NCBI GenBank assembly: GCA_905181885.1 | Contig: CAJIZI010000001.1 | Coordinates: forward strand, 372,001 to 436,000 | DNA length: 64,000 nucleotides | Direction of reading: 5' to 3' | From: an uncultured Gammaproteobacteria bacterium | Lineage (GTDB): Bacteria > Pseudomonadota > Gammaproteobacteria > Nitrosococcales > Methylophagaceae | Shown: one piece after another, positions 30,226 through 38,554 of the stretch | How positions within the stretch are numbered: position 1 is the first letter of the stretch | Layout: each line of letters starts with the position of its first letter | Position numbers and translations under genes: made by a program | The notes under the pieces: model-generated | Databases searched by the model: none | Told to the model about the DNA's origin: nothing | The model's input: only the letters and a program-made list of their open reading frames with translations

Positions 30226-30744
30226 ATGCCTATTATCGATCGCGTCCTTGTAGGAGAATCTCTCGTCATTGAAGATGGAGATCTAGACAACGTTGCACAC
30301 ATTGACTTAATCATGGGCCCACGTGGTTCAGCGGCTGAAGATGCATTTTGCCGCACCTTAACAGATCAAAAACAAGGTGTTAATGGCCTTTTAGCTGTTG
30401 TCGCTCCCAACTTAATGGTAAAACCCGCTACCGTTATGTTTAATAAAGTTACTATCAAAAATATGAAGCAGGCCGTTCAAATGTTTGGCCCTGCCCAACG
30501 TGGTGTTGCAATAGCTGTTGCTGAATGTGTTGAAGACGGTACTATTCCTGCAAACGAAGCTGATGACTGCTTCATTTGTGTAGGTGTATTTATTTCTCCT
30601 ACTGCTGACAGCGACCAAAAAATTCAAGATTGGAACTACCGTGCTACTAAAGAATCAATTAAACGTGCTGTAGCCCGTGAACCAAAAGCTGCTGACGTGC
30701 TCGCACAATACAAAACTTCAGAGCACCCATTTGCTCCTAGCTAA
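30226..30744 (+). CDS. fae: Formaldehyde-activating enzyme
   Basis: 172 residues. It speeds condensation of formaldehyde with H4MPT to methylene-H4MPT, the entry point of the pathway and usually one of the most abundant proteins in methylotrophs. The active-site His is His25 in [31 protein letters not shown] and [12 protein letters not shown] are typical. AGGAA precedes the ATG. The gene has its own upstream dyad and a strong terminator at 30762-30797, so it can be expressed far above its neighbours. Confidence 0.98.
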   Translation: MPIIDRVLVGESLVIEDGDLDNVAHIDLIMGPRGSAAEDAFCRTLTDQKQGVNGLLAVVAPNLMVKPATVMFNKVTIKNMKQAVQMFGPAQRGVAIAVAECVEDGTIPANEADDCFICVGVFISPTADSDQKIQDWNYRATKESIKRAVAREPKAADVLAQYKTSEHPFAPS

Positions 30745-31480
30745 GTTTTGATAAATTAATCGTACTGCCTTTAGCATTTAAGGGCAGTGCTTTTTTTGTT
30801 ATCGCCTCGAGCATTGCTCTGCTAAGCCCACCGTCATGTAATGCACTTGCAACCAATACCTTTGCAACGCCTGCCTCTTTGAGTAACTCTAGGTCTTTAC
30901 CCCCCCTCACCCCACCAGCCATCACAACATCCACCCTCTTATTTTTGTCCATCACTTTTTTTAATAAATCCATATCTGGCCCTTGCCTAGTGCCGACATA
31001 ATCAAGTTGCATCAGAATAACTTGATGTGGCCACAGGTTTTTATCTTCCCATAAGCTGTGATCACCTAAAAACTGGCCTTGCCTGAAATCTAAAGATAAT
31101 ATGGTCTCCCCATCACCAGGCAGCAAAGTAATATTATGTAGCGTTTCACTTGCTAGCACAGGCCTAATACCTTCAATATTAAATAATCGTGCAAGGTCAT
31201 TCTCTTCTCTTATACCCGCATCTAACCAGAATGAAATGTTAGGGAAATCCACTGCTAATTGTTGATACTGCTCAAGAACTAACTCTTTGCCTAATATTGC
31301 ATCTAAATCAGCAATATAAACTGTATTAAAAGGGAAAAAAATATTTAAATCAGCGACAACTGAGCTTAGGTCTGTAGCGCACGTTAATACCGATTTAATT
31401 GGTTCGTAAAAATCACGCAAACCTGCTTTTGCATGTACAACTCTTCCCCCCATTAAATCAATGACCGGTATAATTTCCAC
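30737..31480 (-). CDS. HisA-related TIM-barrel protein of the H4MPT cluster
   Basis: 247 residues of the COG1411/TIGR00734 group, related to phosphoribosyl-formimino isomerase His[18 protein letters not shown] (residues 4-20), [29 protein letters not shown] and [16 protein letters not shown]. Such homologues occur with methanogen-type C1 genes and not with his operons, so a role in cofactor synthesis is likelier than histidine synthesis. It begins with GTG preceded by AAGGAG, 23 bases from the divergent ATP-grasp gene. Its last 8 bases overlap fae. Confidence 0.82.
   Translation of the reverse strand: MEIIPVIDLMGGRVVHAKAGLRDFYEPIKSVLTCATDLSSVVADLNIFFPFNTVYIADLDAILGKELVLEQYQQLAVDFPNISFWLDAGIREENDLARLFNIEGIRPVLASETLHNITLLPGDGETILSLDFRQGQFLGDHSLWEDKNLWPHQVILMQLDYVGTRQGPDMDLLKKVMDKNKRVDVVMAGGVRGGKDLELLKEAGVAKVLVASALHDGGLSRAMLEAITKKALPLNAKGSTINLSKLS
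30762..30797 (+). terminator. Rho-independent terminator of fae
   Basis: A 12-base-pair stem (GTACTGCCTTTA with TAAGGGCAGTGC, two G-T pairs) and a 5-base loop are followed by seven T at 30791-30797. It starts 18 bases after the fae stop and lies inside the 3' coding end of the convergent HisA-like gene. Confidence 0.92.
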
Positions 31481-31503
31481 TCGTTCTCCTTATACCTATA
31501 ATA

Positions 31504-32529
31504 ATGAAACTATTCATATACGAACATATCACTAGCGGCGCATTATCAGGCAATAGCTTGCCAGTTAGTCTTGCTAATGAAGGTAATGTAATGCTGATGG
31601 CAGTATTACATGACTGCGCCTACCTTAGCGGTATGTTTATAAATACCATGAGAGACCAACGTCTAAAAGCCATAGAGTTCATTGATGACGATCCCCAACA
31701 TAATTGTCACTTCATCAGCACTCAAACCCAGTACGCTCAGTGTTGGCAACATTGTCTCAACACAGCAGATGCTGTCCTAATAATTGCTCCTGAAACAGGT
31801 AGCCTCTTAGTTGAGCTACAACAACAGGCTCTTGCCGCAAATAAGCTCATTATCGGCTGTCAGCCTAATGCAATTAAACTCGCAACTGATAAAAATAAAT
31901 GCAACAAGCATCTTATCAAACATGGTATTGCCGTTGTAGAAACTACCCTTGCCAATCATTGGCTAACGGCACCATTTACTAGTCCGTCAGGCTATATTCT
32001 CAAACCCACTGATGGTGCGGGCTGCATTAATACTTATTACTTTAATGATAGTAAAGAGCTTCAAAAACATCTCTCTTCACAAGAACTAGCAACATTAGGT
32101 CGCTTAATTGTTCAACCTTACGTAGAGGGAATATCTGCTAGCTTATCTTTATTGGCATCAAATGATGATATAGAAGTTTTGGCGATTAATCGACAGTATA
32201 TAAATCAATTTCAACAACAGCTAAAATTAACAGCATGCACAATCAATGACCTTTCTGCTATTCCACTATCTATCGAAGAAGCATGTGAACTAGCACAACA
32301 AATACATAAGGCTATCCCTGGACTTTGGGGCCACATTGGCATCGATTTAATAGTCACTGATAGTTCTACATTTGTCATCGACATTAACCCTCGGCTTACA
32401 TCGAGCTATATTGCACTAAGCTCTTCATTAAATATTAACCCCATGTCTCGGCTCCTCGAAATGAAAAAACATACCTTGTCAGCCTTACCTCCAATTACAC
32501 AACGTAATAAAATAGAGCTCAAATTATGA
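31504..32529 (+). CDS. ATP-grasp ligase similar to tyramine--glutamate ligase MfnD
   Basis: 341 residues. The start KLFIYEHITSGALSG, the ATP-grasp core GYILKPTDGAGCINTYYF and the metal-binding end HIGIDLIVTDSSTFVIDINPRLTSSYI match COG1821 ligases. MfnD of methanogens joins glutamate to tyramine in methanofuran synthesis. With a MfnF-like gene overlapping by 4 bases and MfnE- and MfnA-like genes downstream, the same role is likely here. No Shine-Dalgarno sequence stands before the ATG, and only 23 bases separate it from the divergent start. Confidence 0.8.
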   Translation: MKLFIYEHITSGALSGNSLPVSLANEGNVMLMAVLHDCAYLSGMFINTMRDQRLKAIEFIDDDPQHNCHFISTQTQYAQCWQHCLNTADAVLIIAPETGSLLVELQQQALAANKLIIGCQPNAIKLATDKNKCNKHLIKHGIAVVETTLANHWLTAPFTSPSGYILKPTDGAGCINTYYFNDSKELQKHLSSQELATLGRLIVQPYVEGISASLSLLASNDDIEVLAINRQYINQFQQQLKLTACTINDLSAIPLSIEEACELAQQIHKAIPGLWGHIGIDLIVTDSSTFVIDINPRLTSSYIALSSSLNINPMSRLLEMKKHTLSALPPITQRNKIELKL

Positions 32530-33572
32530 CAGGACCACAAGCACTCATAACAGGCTGGGATATAGGTGGCGCCCACTTAAAAGTTGCACAATGTAACCGA
32601 CAAGGCCAGCTCATCCGTACTATCGAAATCCCATGTCCACTTTGGCTGGGAATCGAACACTTGCAACAAGCTATAAAAACTGTGCAACAACAACTCGGCT
32701 CACAACAAACACTAGCGGCGGTTACTATGACTGGTGAGCTGGTAGATATCTTTGCTGACCGACAAGCTGGAGTAAATGACATACTCGACTGCATATCTCA
32801 ATATATACCAACTGAGTGCTGCATCGTTTACGCAGGTGGCCTCAGTTGGCTATCAATCTCAGAAGCTAAAGAGCAATGGCAACAAGTTGCCTCCCGAAAT
32901 TGGCAAGCAAGTGCTCTATTCACAGCAAAGCAAATAAAACATGGTTTGTTTATCGATGTTGGTAGTACCACCAGCGATATAATTCCTATTCAAAAAAACC
33001 AAGTTATTACTCAGGCATTAACTGATTTTGACCGTCAAGCTAACAGTGAGCTTCATTATGCTGGTGCAATTAGAACACCCTTAATTGCTATTGCACATAA
33101 GGTACCCTTTGATGGAAAAACACTCCAGCTGGCCGCTGAAGTCTTTGCAACAACAGGTGATTGCTGGTGCTTATTGGGCAAGCTTGATCCCCTATCCATC
33201 TCTGACACCAGTGCTGATAGCCAATCCTGGCAACCACAAGACTGTACCCGCCGCATAGCCCGCTTACTTGGTACCGATGCAAGCAACTACCCTCCTGAGC
33301 AATGGAGGCATCTAGCAAACTGGTTTGCACAACAACAAATTTCTCAACTACTGGGGGCCTGTGAAGCTGTCTTGACTGCAAATGGCTCTATCAGTGCCAA
33401 AGCGCCAATTGTTGGTGCTGGAATAGGTCGCTTTATCGTCAAAAAATGTGCGCAGGAGCTAGGTAGAGCCTATATTGACTTTAGTGAGCTAATCAAGCCA
33501 GCCTCAGTTCATGCTGCAAATCATGCACCAGCTGTGGCTGTGGCTCTTTTAGCTTGCGACCAGTTAAAGTAA
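32526..33572 (+). CDS. MfnF-like H4MPT-linked C1 transfer protein (hydantoinase/oxoprolinase fold)
   Basis: 348 residues matching the TIGR03123/COG1548 family: GWDIGGAHLKVAQ near residue 10, the phosphate loop FIDVGSTTSDIIPI and VGAGIGRFIVKKCA toward the end, an ASKHA/sugar-kinase-like layout. In methanogens MfnF couples the aminomethyl-furan phosphate to gamma-glutamyltyramine, building the core of methanofuran. It overlaps the MfnD-like gene by 4 bases (ATGA) and lies 10 bases before pabB, forming one operon. Confidence 0.85.
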   Translation: MTGPQALITGWDIGGAHLKVAQCNRQGQLIRTIEIPCPLWLGIEHLQQAIKTVQQQLGSQQTLAAVTMTGELVDIFADRQAGVNDILDCISQYIPTECCIVYAGGLSWLSISEAKEQWQQVASRNWQASALFTAKQIKHGLFIDVGSTTSDIIPIQKNQVITQALTDFDRQANSELHYAGAIRTPLIAIAHKVPFDGKTLQLAAEVFATTGDCWCLLGKLDPLSISDTSADSQSWQPQDCTRRIARLLGTDASNYPPEQWRHLANWFAQQQISQLLGACEAVLTANGSISAKAPIVGAGIGRFIVKKCAQELGRAYIDFSELIKPASVHAANHAPAVAVALLACDQLK

Positions 33573-33582
33573 TATAATCACT

Positions 33583-34971
33583 ATGTCCCTAATATTCCCC
33601 CCACTTTTTAAGCAATTACCCTATCAATCGGATAGTTGCCACTATTTTGAGCTTGTTCGACATCTTCCATGGCCTGTCTTTTTAGACAGTACACAAAATA
33701 CATCTCAGAATAATCGTTATGATATTATCGCCGCCGATCCTTTTCTAACTCTATACACTAAAGGCGAAAAAACAGTCATAAAACAGAGGTCTGGCCATGA
33801 AACAACATCTGATCTCGATCCTTTTCACTTATTACAAGTGCAGCTCAAAAGTTTCCCTGTCCAAAGAACCACCTCCCTTCCTTTTTGTGGTGGTGCCATT
33901 GGCCATTTTGGTTATGACTTAGGAAGAAGGATAGAAAAACTACCTAATACCGCCATCGATAATGAAGAAACTGCCGATATGCTTGTCGGTATTTACGATT
34001 GGGCCATTGTTACTGACCATCAAAAAAAGAAATCGTATATAGCTAGCTATGGGCTCCACTCTCAAACACAACAACAATGGTCAAGTATATTAGCTCTTAT
34101 CAACCGTCAGGAAAAGAAGCCCACTGCTATATTGTCAGTCTCAGGGCCTTTACGTAGTCAGCTCGGTTTAAAGCAATATCAAACAGCTTTTAACAAAATT
34201 AAGCACTATATTCGTGAAGGTGATTGCTATCAAGTTAACTTAGCAAAGAGATTTGAAGTAAATGCTAAGGGCGATCCATGGCACGCCTATAAATTACTTC
34301 GCCAACAAAATGCTGCACCGTTCTCTGCTTTTTTTAGCACACCAGAACTCACTTTACTAAGTTCATCACCAGAACGACTCTTAAAAGTTTATAATCGACA
34401 AGTCGAAACTAAACCGATTAAAGGAACAAGGCGTCGCGACTTAACAGATCCTATACGCGACAAGGCTCTGGCTAATGAGCTCCAGCAAAGTATTAAAGAT
34501 CGTGCTGAAAATTTAATGATCGTCGACTTGTTACGCAATGACTTAGGTAAAGTCTGCAAACTCGGCTCTATTAGCGTCCCAAAACCCTTTGCTCTCGAGT
34601 CTTTTGCGACCGTTCATCACTTGGTCAGTACTATCACTGGCTCTTTAGCCGAAAAACAAGATGCAATTGGGCTACTCCGGGCTTGTTTCCCTGGTGGTTC
34701 TATTACTGGTGCACCTAAACTCAGAGCGATGGAAATTATTGAGGAGCTAGAGCCTGACCGACGTGGGCCCTATTGTGGCAGCATCGCTTATATCGGATTC
34801 GATGGTAATATGGATAGCAACATTTTAATTCGTACGTTGGCATATAATGATAATAAGCTCCGGTTTTGGGCTGGCGGGGGAATAGTCACAGATTCTAATG
34901 TATATGATGAATATCAAGAAATCCATGACAAGGCCGCCGCTTTATTAGCCTTAATAGAACAACTTCGCTAA
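33583..34971 (+). CDS. pabB: Aminodeoxychorismate synthase component I
   Basis: 462 residues. The chorismate-binding domain (about 195-455) carries CYQVNLAKRF, SSSPERLL, KPIKGTRRR, DLLRNDLGKVC and FPGGSITGAPKLRAMEII. It forms 4-amino-4-deoxychorismate from chorismate with the amidotransferase PabA. Its place inside the cofactor operon, 10 and 4 bases from its neighbours, suggests that the p-aminobenzoate is meant for H4MPT as well as folate. TrpE is a less likely alternative: the leading domain YQSDSCHYFELVRHLPWPVFLDS is PabB-like. Confidence 0.93.
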   Translation: MSLIFPPLFKQLPYQSDSCHYFELVRHLPWPVFLDSTQNTSQNNRYDIIAADPFLTLYTKGEKTVIKQRSGHETTSDLDPFHLLQVQLKSFPVQRTTSLPFCGGAIGHFGYDLGRRIEKLPNTAIDNEETADMLVGIYDWAIVTDHQKKKSYIASYGLHSQTQQQWSSILALINRQEKKPTAILSVSGPLRSQLGLKQYQTAFNKIKHYIREGDCYQVNLAKRFEVNAKGDPWHAYKLLRQQNAAPFSAFFSTPELTLLSSSPERLLKVYNRQVETKPIKGTRRRDLTDPIRDKALANELQQSIKDRAENLMIVDLLRNDLGKVCKLGSISVPKPFALESFATVHHLVSTITGSLAEKQDAIGLLRACFPGGSITGAPKLRAMEIIEELEPDRRGPYCGSIAYIGFDGNMDSNILIRTLAYNDNKLRFWAGGGIVTDSNVYDEYQEIHDKAAALLALIEQLR

Positions 34972-34975
34972 TACC

Positions 34976-35563
34976 ATGGTCGTTGTAAAACTGGGAGGCA
35001 GCCTATATCAAGCAGCAGAGTTAAGACCCTGGTTAGCTGCATTAAAAGCATTATCACAGCAACAAAATATTATTATCGTTCCCGGTGGAGGGCCTTTTGC
35101 AGAGCAAGTTCGTAAAGCCCAACAAATACACGATTTTAACAATGTTATTGCCCATCATATGGCAATCCTAGCTATGTCACAATTTGGTGTTCTACTGTCC
35201 GGCCTAATGCCAAGTTGCCAACCTTTTTCCTTTCCCACTCATCCTCCTGCCACCCCTCTTTTATCTATTTGGCTACCAGATAAACAACTCTTAGAGCAAA
35301 CTGACCTAGTTCAAAATTGGGATACTACATCTGATACCCTTGCCCTATGGTTAGCTCAAAAATATCAGGCCAAAAAGCTCACTCTTATCAAGTGCAGTCC
35401 ACCTGAGCATGTAACATCAATTGACAAACTTAATAAAATGGGAATTCTCGATAATGCTTTTTCTGCAATAGCCTCATCTGACACCATCCCTATAGAAATT
35501 ACTGCCGCAAACCGGTATAGGCAGTTCACATTAGATTTGCCCATAAATCCACTTCACCAATGA
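34976..35563 (+). CDS. MfnE-like small amino-acid kinase
   Basis: 195 residues of the COG2054 archaeal-type kinase group. It begins VVVKLGGSLYQ (phosphate-binding KLGGS), has IIIVPGGGPFAEQVR, a GVLLSGL segment and TLIKCSPPEHV near the end. MfnE phosphorylates 5-(aminomethyl)-3-furanmethanol phosphate to its diphosphate in methanofuran synthesis. Its length equals the archaeal enzyme. It overlaps the decarboxylase start by 4 bases. Confidence 0.85.
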   Translation: MVVVKLGGSLYQAAELRPWLAALKALSQQQNIIIVPGGGPFAEQVRKAQQIHDFNNVIAHHMAILAMSQFGVLLSGLMPSCQPFSFPTHPPATPLLSIWLPDKQLLEQTDLVQNWDTTSDTLALWLAQKYQAKKLTLIKCSPPEHVTSIDKLNKMGILDNAFSAIASSDTIPIEITAANRYRQFTLDLPINPLHQ

Positions 35564-36759
35564 TCCCTTTAGATAAAATTCTTAATACGCTCGAGCAGTT
35601 AAACCAATTTAAATTCGCAGATGGGAGCCCCTCCTCATTTATAGAGCTGGGGGAGCAAGGTGCAGATCAAGATATCTTAACAGCTCAGATCAACACACTT
35701 ATCGCCGAGGGTCAATTACATGATCAATTAGCATGGGCGGCCCATATGACAGCTAGTGTGAGTCCTCAAAGCCTTTTTGGTCAGCTCCTATCCAGCTTAC
35801 ACAATGGTAACTTATTATCCCCTGAGCTTTATCCTGTTTTGGCAGCAATAGAACAGCAAATCATTACTTGGTTGTGCCAGTTATTCGACCAACAATATGG
35901 TCATTTTACTGCTGGCAGCAGCTACGGTAACTTAGAAGCCCTTTGGCAGGCAAAACAAGCCAATCCTCATAGCCGTATTATTTATGCCTCTACCGCCGCA
36001 CACTACTCCATCAACAAGGCTTGTCAACTACTAGATCTAGATCTAAGAACAGTTCCTTGTAATAGTGAAAGTCAAATCAACATTGAAGATTTACGTTCAG
36101 CTTGTCTGGCTGCAGCTCCCATGGCTATCGTTGCTACAGCAGGCACACCTGCAGCAGGTGCCTTCGACTCTTTAGATGACTGCATCCTGCTTGCCCAAAA
36201 ATATCAAGCCTGGTGCCATATTGATGCGGCATGGGGCGGAAGCTTACGTTTATTACCAGAATGTTCCCAATTATTTGGACAACATTTAGCCAAAGCAGAC
36301 TCTCTTTGCTTTGATCCTCACAAAAGTTGGGCACAACCAAAACCCGCCAGTATTTTACTGTATAAGCGGCCAATGAAACCAATGATGTCAATTGATGCTA
36401 ATTATCTTCAACAGCCTCCAGCTGCTAGTCTTAACGGCTCTAGAGGGGGGGAGGCTTTTTTACCCCTGTGGTTTACTATAGCTTCACTCGGTGTTAAAAC
36501 CTTAAGAGAACAATCCCGCTTTCCGCTTGCTCAAGCCCAACATTTTGCTGAACAACTTGCCGATAGAACATCTTGGCCAATTTATACATCACCATCGGGT
36601 ATTGTCTGCTTTGAGGCTCCAAAAGATTTAACTGGCTTGGTCAAAACCGGCATGTTATCTCAAGCGAAAATAGCACGTAAATCAGTCTACCGTGCTGTTT
36701 TTATCAGCACCTTAGTGCGTTCTGAAGAACTAATATCCCACTTGGAACCATATTTTTAA
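35560..36759 (+). CDS. PLP-dependent decarboxylase, MfnA-like (tyrosine to tyramine)
   Basis: 399 residues, group II decarboxylase fold. Visible are the GHFTAGSSYGNLEAL substrate/PLP segment, IVATAGTPAAGAFDSL, the HIDAAWGGSL aspartate region and the Schiff-base Lys255 in FDPHKSWAQP. MfnA of methanogens makes tyramine from tyrosine; the next step is the MfnD-like ligase 3 kb upstream. It ends the cofactor operon and converges on aroB with a 14-base gap. Other amine-forming decarboxylases cannot be excluded. Confidence 0.82.
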   Translation: MIPLDKILNTLEQLNQFKFADGSPSSFIELGEQGADQDILTAQINTLIAEGQLHDQLAWAAHMTASVSPQSLFGQLLSSLHNGNLLSPELYPVLAAIEQQIITWLCQLFDQQYGHFTAGSSYGNLEALWQAKQANPHSRIIYASTAAHYSINKACQLLDLDLRTVPCNSESQINIEDLRSACLAAAPMAIVATAGTPAAGAFDSLDDCILLAQKYQAWCHIDAAWGGSLRLLPECSQLFGQHLAKADSLCFDPHKSWAQPKPASILLYKRPMKPMMSIDANYLQQPPAASLNGSRGGEAFLPLWFTIASLGVKTLREQSRFPLAQAQHFAEQLADRTSWPIYTSPSGIVCFEAPKDLTGLVKTGMLSQAKIARKSVYRAVFISTLVRSEELISHLEPYF

Positions 36760-36773
36760 TAAGATCACCAGAG

Positions 36774-37880
36774 CTACTCTTCCGTGCCTGATTCACCGGT
36801 GTAATGAATTAACGTTTCTGACAATAAAGAGGCTCCATAGCTATCACTAATCACAGCATGGCCAATCTCTTTTAATAATACTAAACGTATCACACCATCT
36901 TGAACTTTTTTATCAATAGCCATCAATGACATGAAGTCTGTTGCACTCATCTTTGATGGCACTTCCACAGGGAGGCCTGCTGCAATAAAAAGTTGCTCTA
37001 TTCTTGCTACATCTGTTTCCATCCAACCAGCCTAATCGGAGAGAAAGGTTAGCTGCCATCATCATACCGATAGCTATAGCTTCGCCATGCAAAACTTCGC
37101 CATATCCCATTCCGGTCTCTATTGCATGTCCAAAGGTGTGACCAAGATTCAATAAAGCTCTAACCCCCTTCTCCCGTTCATCCTTCGCAACAATATTGGC
37201 TTTGTTATTACATGATCGTTCGATTGCCTCAGCTAACAAACTTTCATCTCGAGACCGAAGTCCCGCTATATTTCTCTCTAACCATTCAAAGAAGATAAGG
37301 TCGTTAATTAATCCATATTTAATGACTTCCGCTAAGCCCGATGATAATTGGCGCTCATCTAAGGTGTTTAATGTGGCGGTATCAGCAATGACACATTCCG
37401 GCTGATAGAAGGCACCAATCATATTCTTGCCCAAGGCATGATTTACAGCTGTTTTACCACCTACTGATGAGTCTACTTGTGACAGTAGTGTCGTTGGTAT
37501 TTGGATAAAACGGACTCCTCGCTGATAGCACGCCGCGGCAAATCCTGCCATATCGCCTATTACGCCACCACCTAAAGCAATCAATGTCACTTGCCGTGAA
37601 AACTGAGAGCGCAATAGTTGGTCAAATATTTGGTTTAACTCTGTCAAAGTTTTGTATTGTTCACCATCGGGTAAAACAACCACTTCACAATGGAAATCAT
37701 CCGATAAGCTTGCTGTTAAATTCTTGAGGTAAAGCTGTGAGATACTGTACTATTTGTGACAATACAAACTTCTTTATTTTGTATGTGCTGAGCTAGCAGT
37801 TCAGTTCGTGATAACAAGCCCGCCCCAATATAAATTGGGTAGGATCGTTCTTCAAGAGTCACTGTCAAGGTTTTCATCAT
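36774..37880 (-). pseudogene. aroB: 3-dehydroquinate synthase with two frameshifts
   Basis: Translation in three frames gives one full AroB of 367 residues once repaired: start [22 protein letters not shown], the NAD loop [12 protein letters not shown] and [10 protein letters not shown]-like [32 protein letters not shown], and [24 protein letters not shown] doubling near 37736-37739 stops the frame after about 50 codons, and an extra G near 37019-37020 shifts the last 85. All conserved residues are otherwise intact. It starts 5-8 bases after aroK, the usual aroKB order. If the shifts are real, the cell cannot make chorismate by this gene. Confidence 0.85.
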
Positions 37881-37885
37881 AGCTG

Positions 37886-38407
37886 CTATTGGTCCAGACT
37901 TTCTAATTGCCTTATTAATCCTGAGACAACATATTGTATCGACTGGTCGCCTGTCCTTAACTCTATATCTGCGACGTCCTTATAGAGTGGCGCACGTTCA
38001 GCCATCAAGCCCGTGACTCTGTCTTCTGGTTGACCCGTTTGTAACAGCGGCCTGTTTTTGTCTTTATTCGTTCTACGCAACAATTGTTCGACAGATGCAG
38101 ACAAATAAACAACATAGCCTCTAGCTCGCAAAGCCCGCCTATTTTCTTCTGCTAAAACTGCGCCTCCGCCTGTTGCAAGCACAATGTTTTTAAGCTCTGT
38201 TAACTCATCAATTACCTTGCGCTCACGTAACCTGAAACCAGCTTCGCCCTCCATTTCAAAGATCCAGGCAATAGATACGCCCGTTCTTTTCTCGATCTCC
38301 TTATCACTATCATAAAAATCACGGCCAAGCGATTTAGCCAACTGCTTACCCACCGTTGACTTACCTGCCCCCATCGGGCCTACTAGAAAAATATTACTCG
38401 CAATCAC
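37886..38407 (-). CDS. aroK: Shikimate kinase
   Basis: 173 residues. P-loop [15 protein letters not shown] (about residues 11-25), shikimate-binding [11 protein letters not shown] and [15 protein letters not shown], and the lid RPLLQT. It phosphorylates shikimate in aromatic synthesis. It starts with GTG. The usual upstream genes pilMNOPQ are absent; the divergent mrcA begins 147 bases away. Confidence 0.96.
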   Translation of the reverse strand: MIASNIFLVGPMGAGKSTVGKQLAKSLGRDFYDSDKEIEKRTGVSIAWIFEMEGEAGFRLRERKVIDELTELKNIVLATGGGAVLAEENRRALRARGYVVYLSASVEQLLRRTNKDKNRPLLQTGQPEDRVTGLMAERAPLYKDVADIELRTGDQSIQYVVSGLIRQLESLDQ

Positions 38408-38443
38408 GTCACTATTCTCTTAATTTCTATCGCCAGAAGTAAA

Positions 38444-38467
38444 AAAGCCGGGGTAATGCCCGACTTT
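38444..38467 (-). terminator. Hairpin with T-run upstream of aroK
   Basis: A 9-base-pair stem with one mismatch (AAAGCCGGG with CCCGACTTT) and a 6-base loop. On the minus strand it runs into six T. It lies 37 bases before the aroK start and not after a gene, so it is either an attenuator of aroKB or a relic of the end of a lost upstream operon. Confidence 0.6.
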
Positions 38468-38554
38468 CTTACTATTTTACGCTAAATCAGTGTCGTGAGA
38501 TATACTAATAACATTTCAGACTGATACTTTCTAAAAGAGCAATAAAAAAACCAT

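Noticed and set aside
30737-31480. Annotation of the HisA-like protein as histidine biosynthesis HisA.
   Set aside because: It lacks a his operon context, belongs by sequence to the COG1411-like group and sits in the C1 cofactor cluster.
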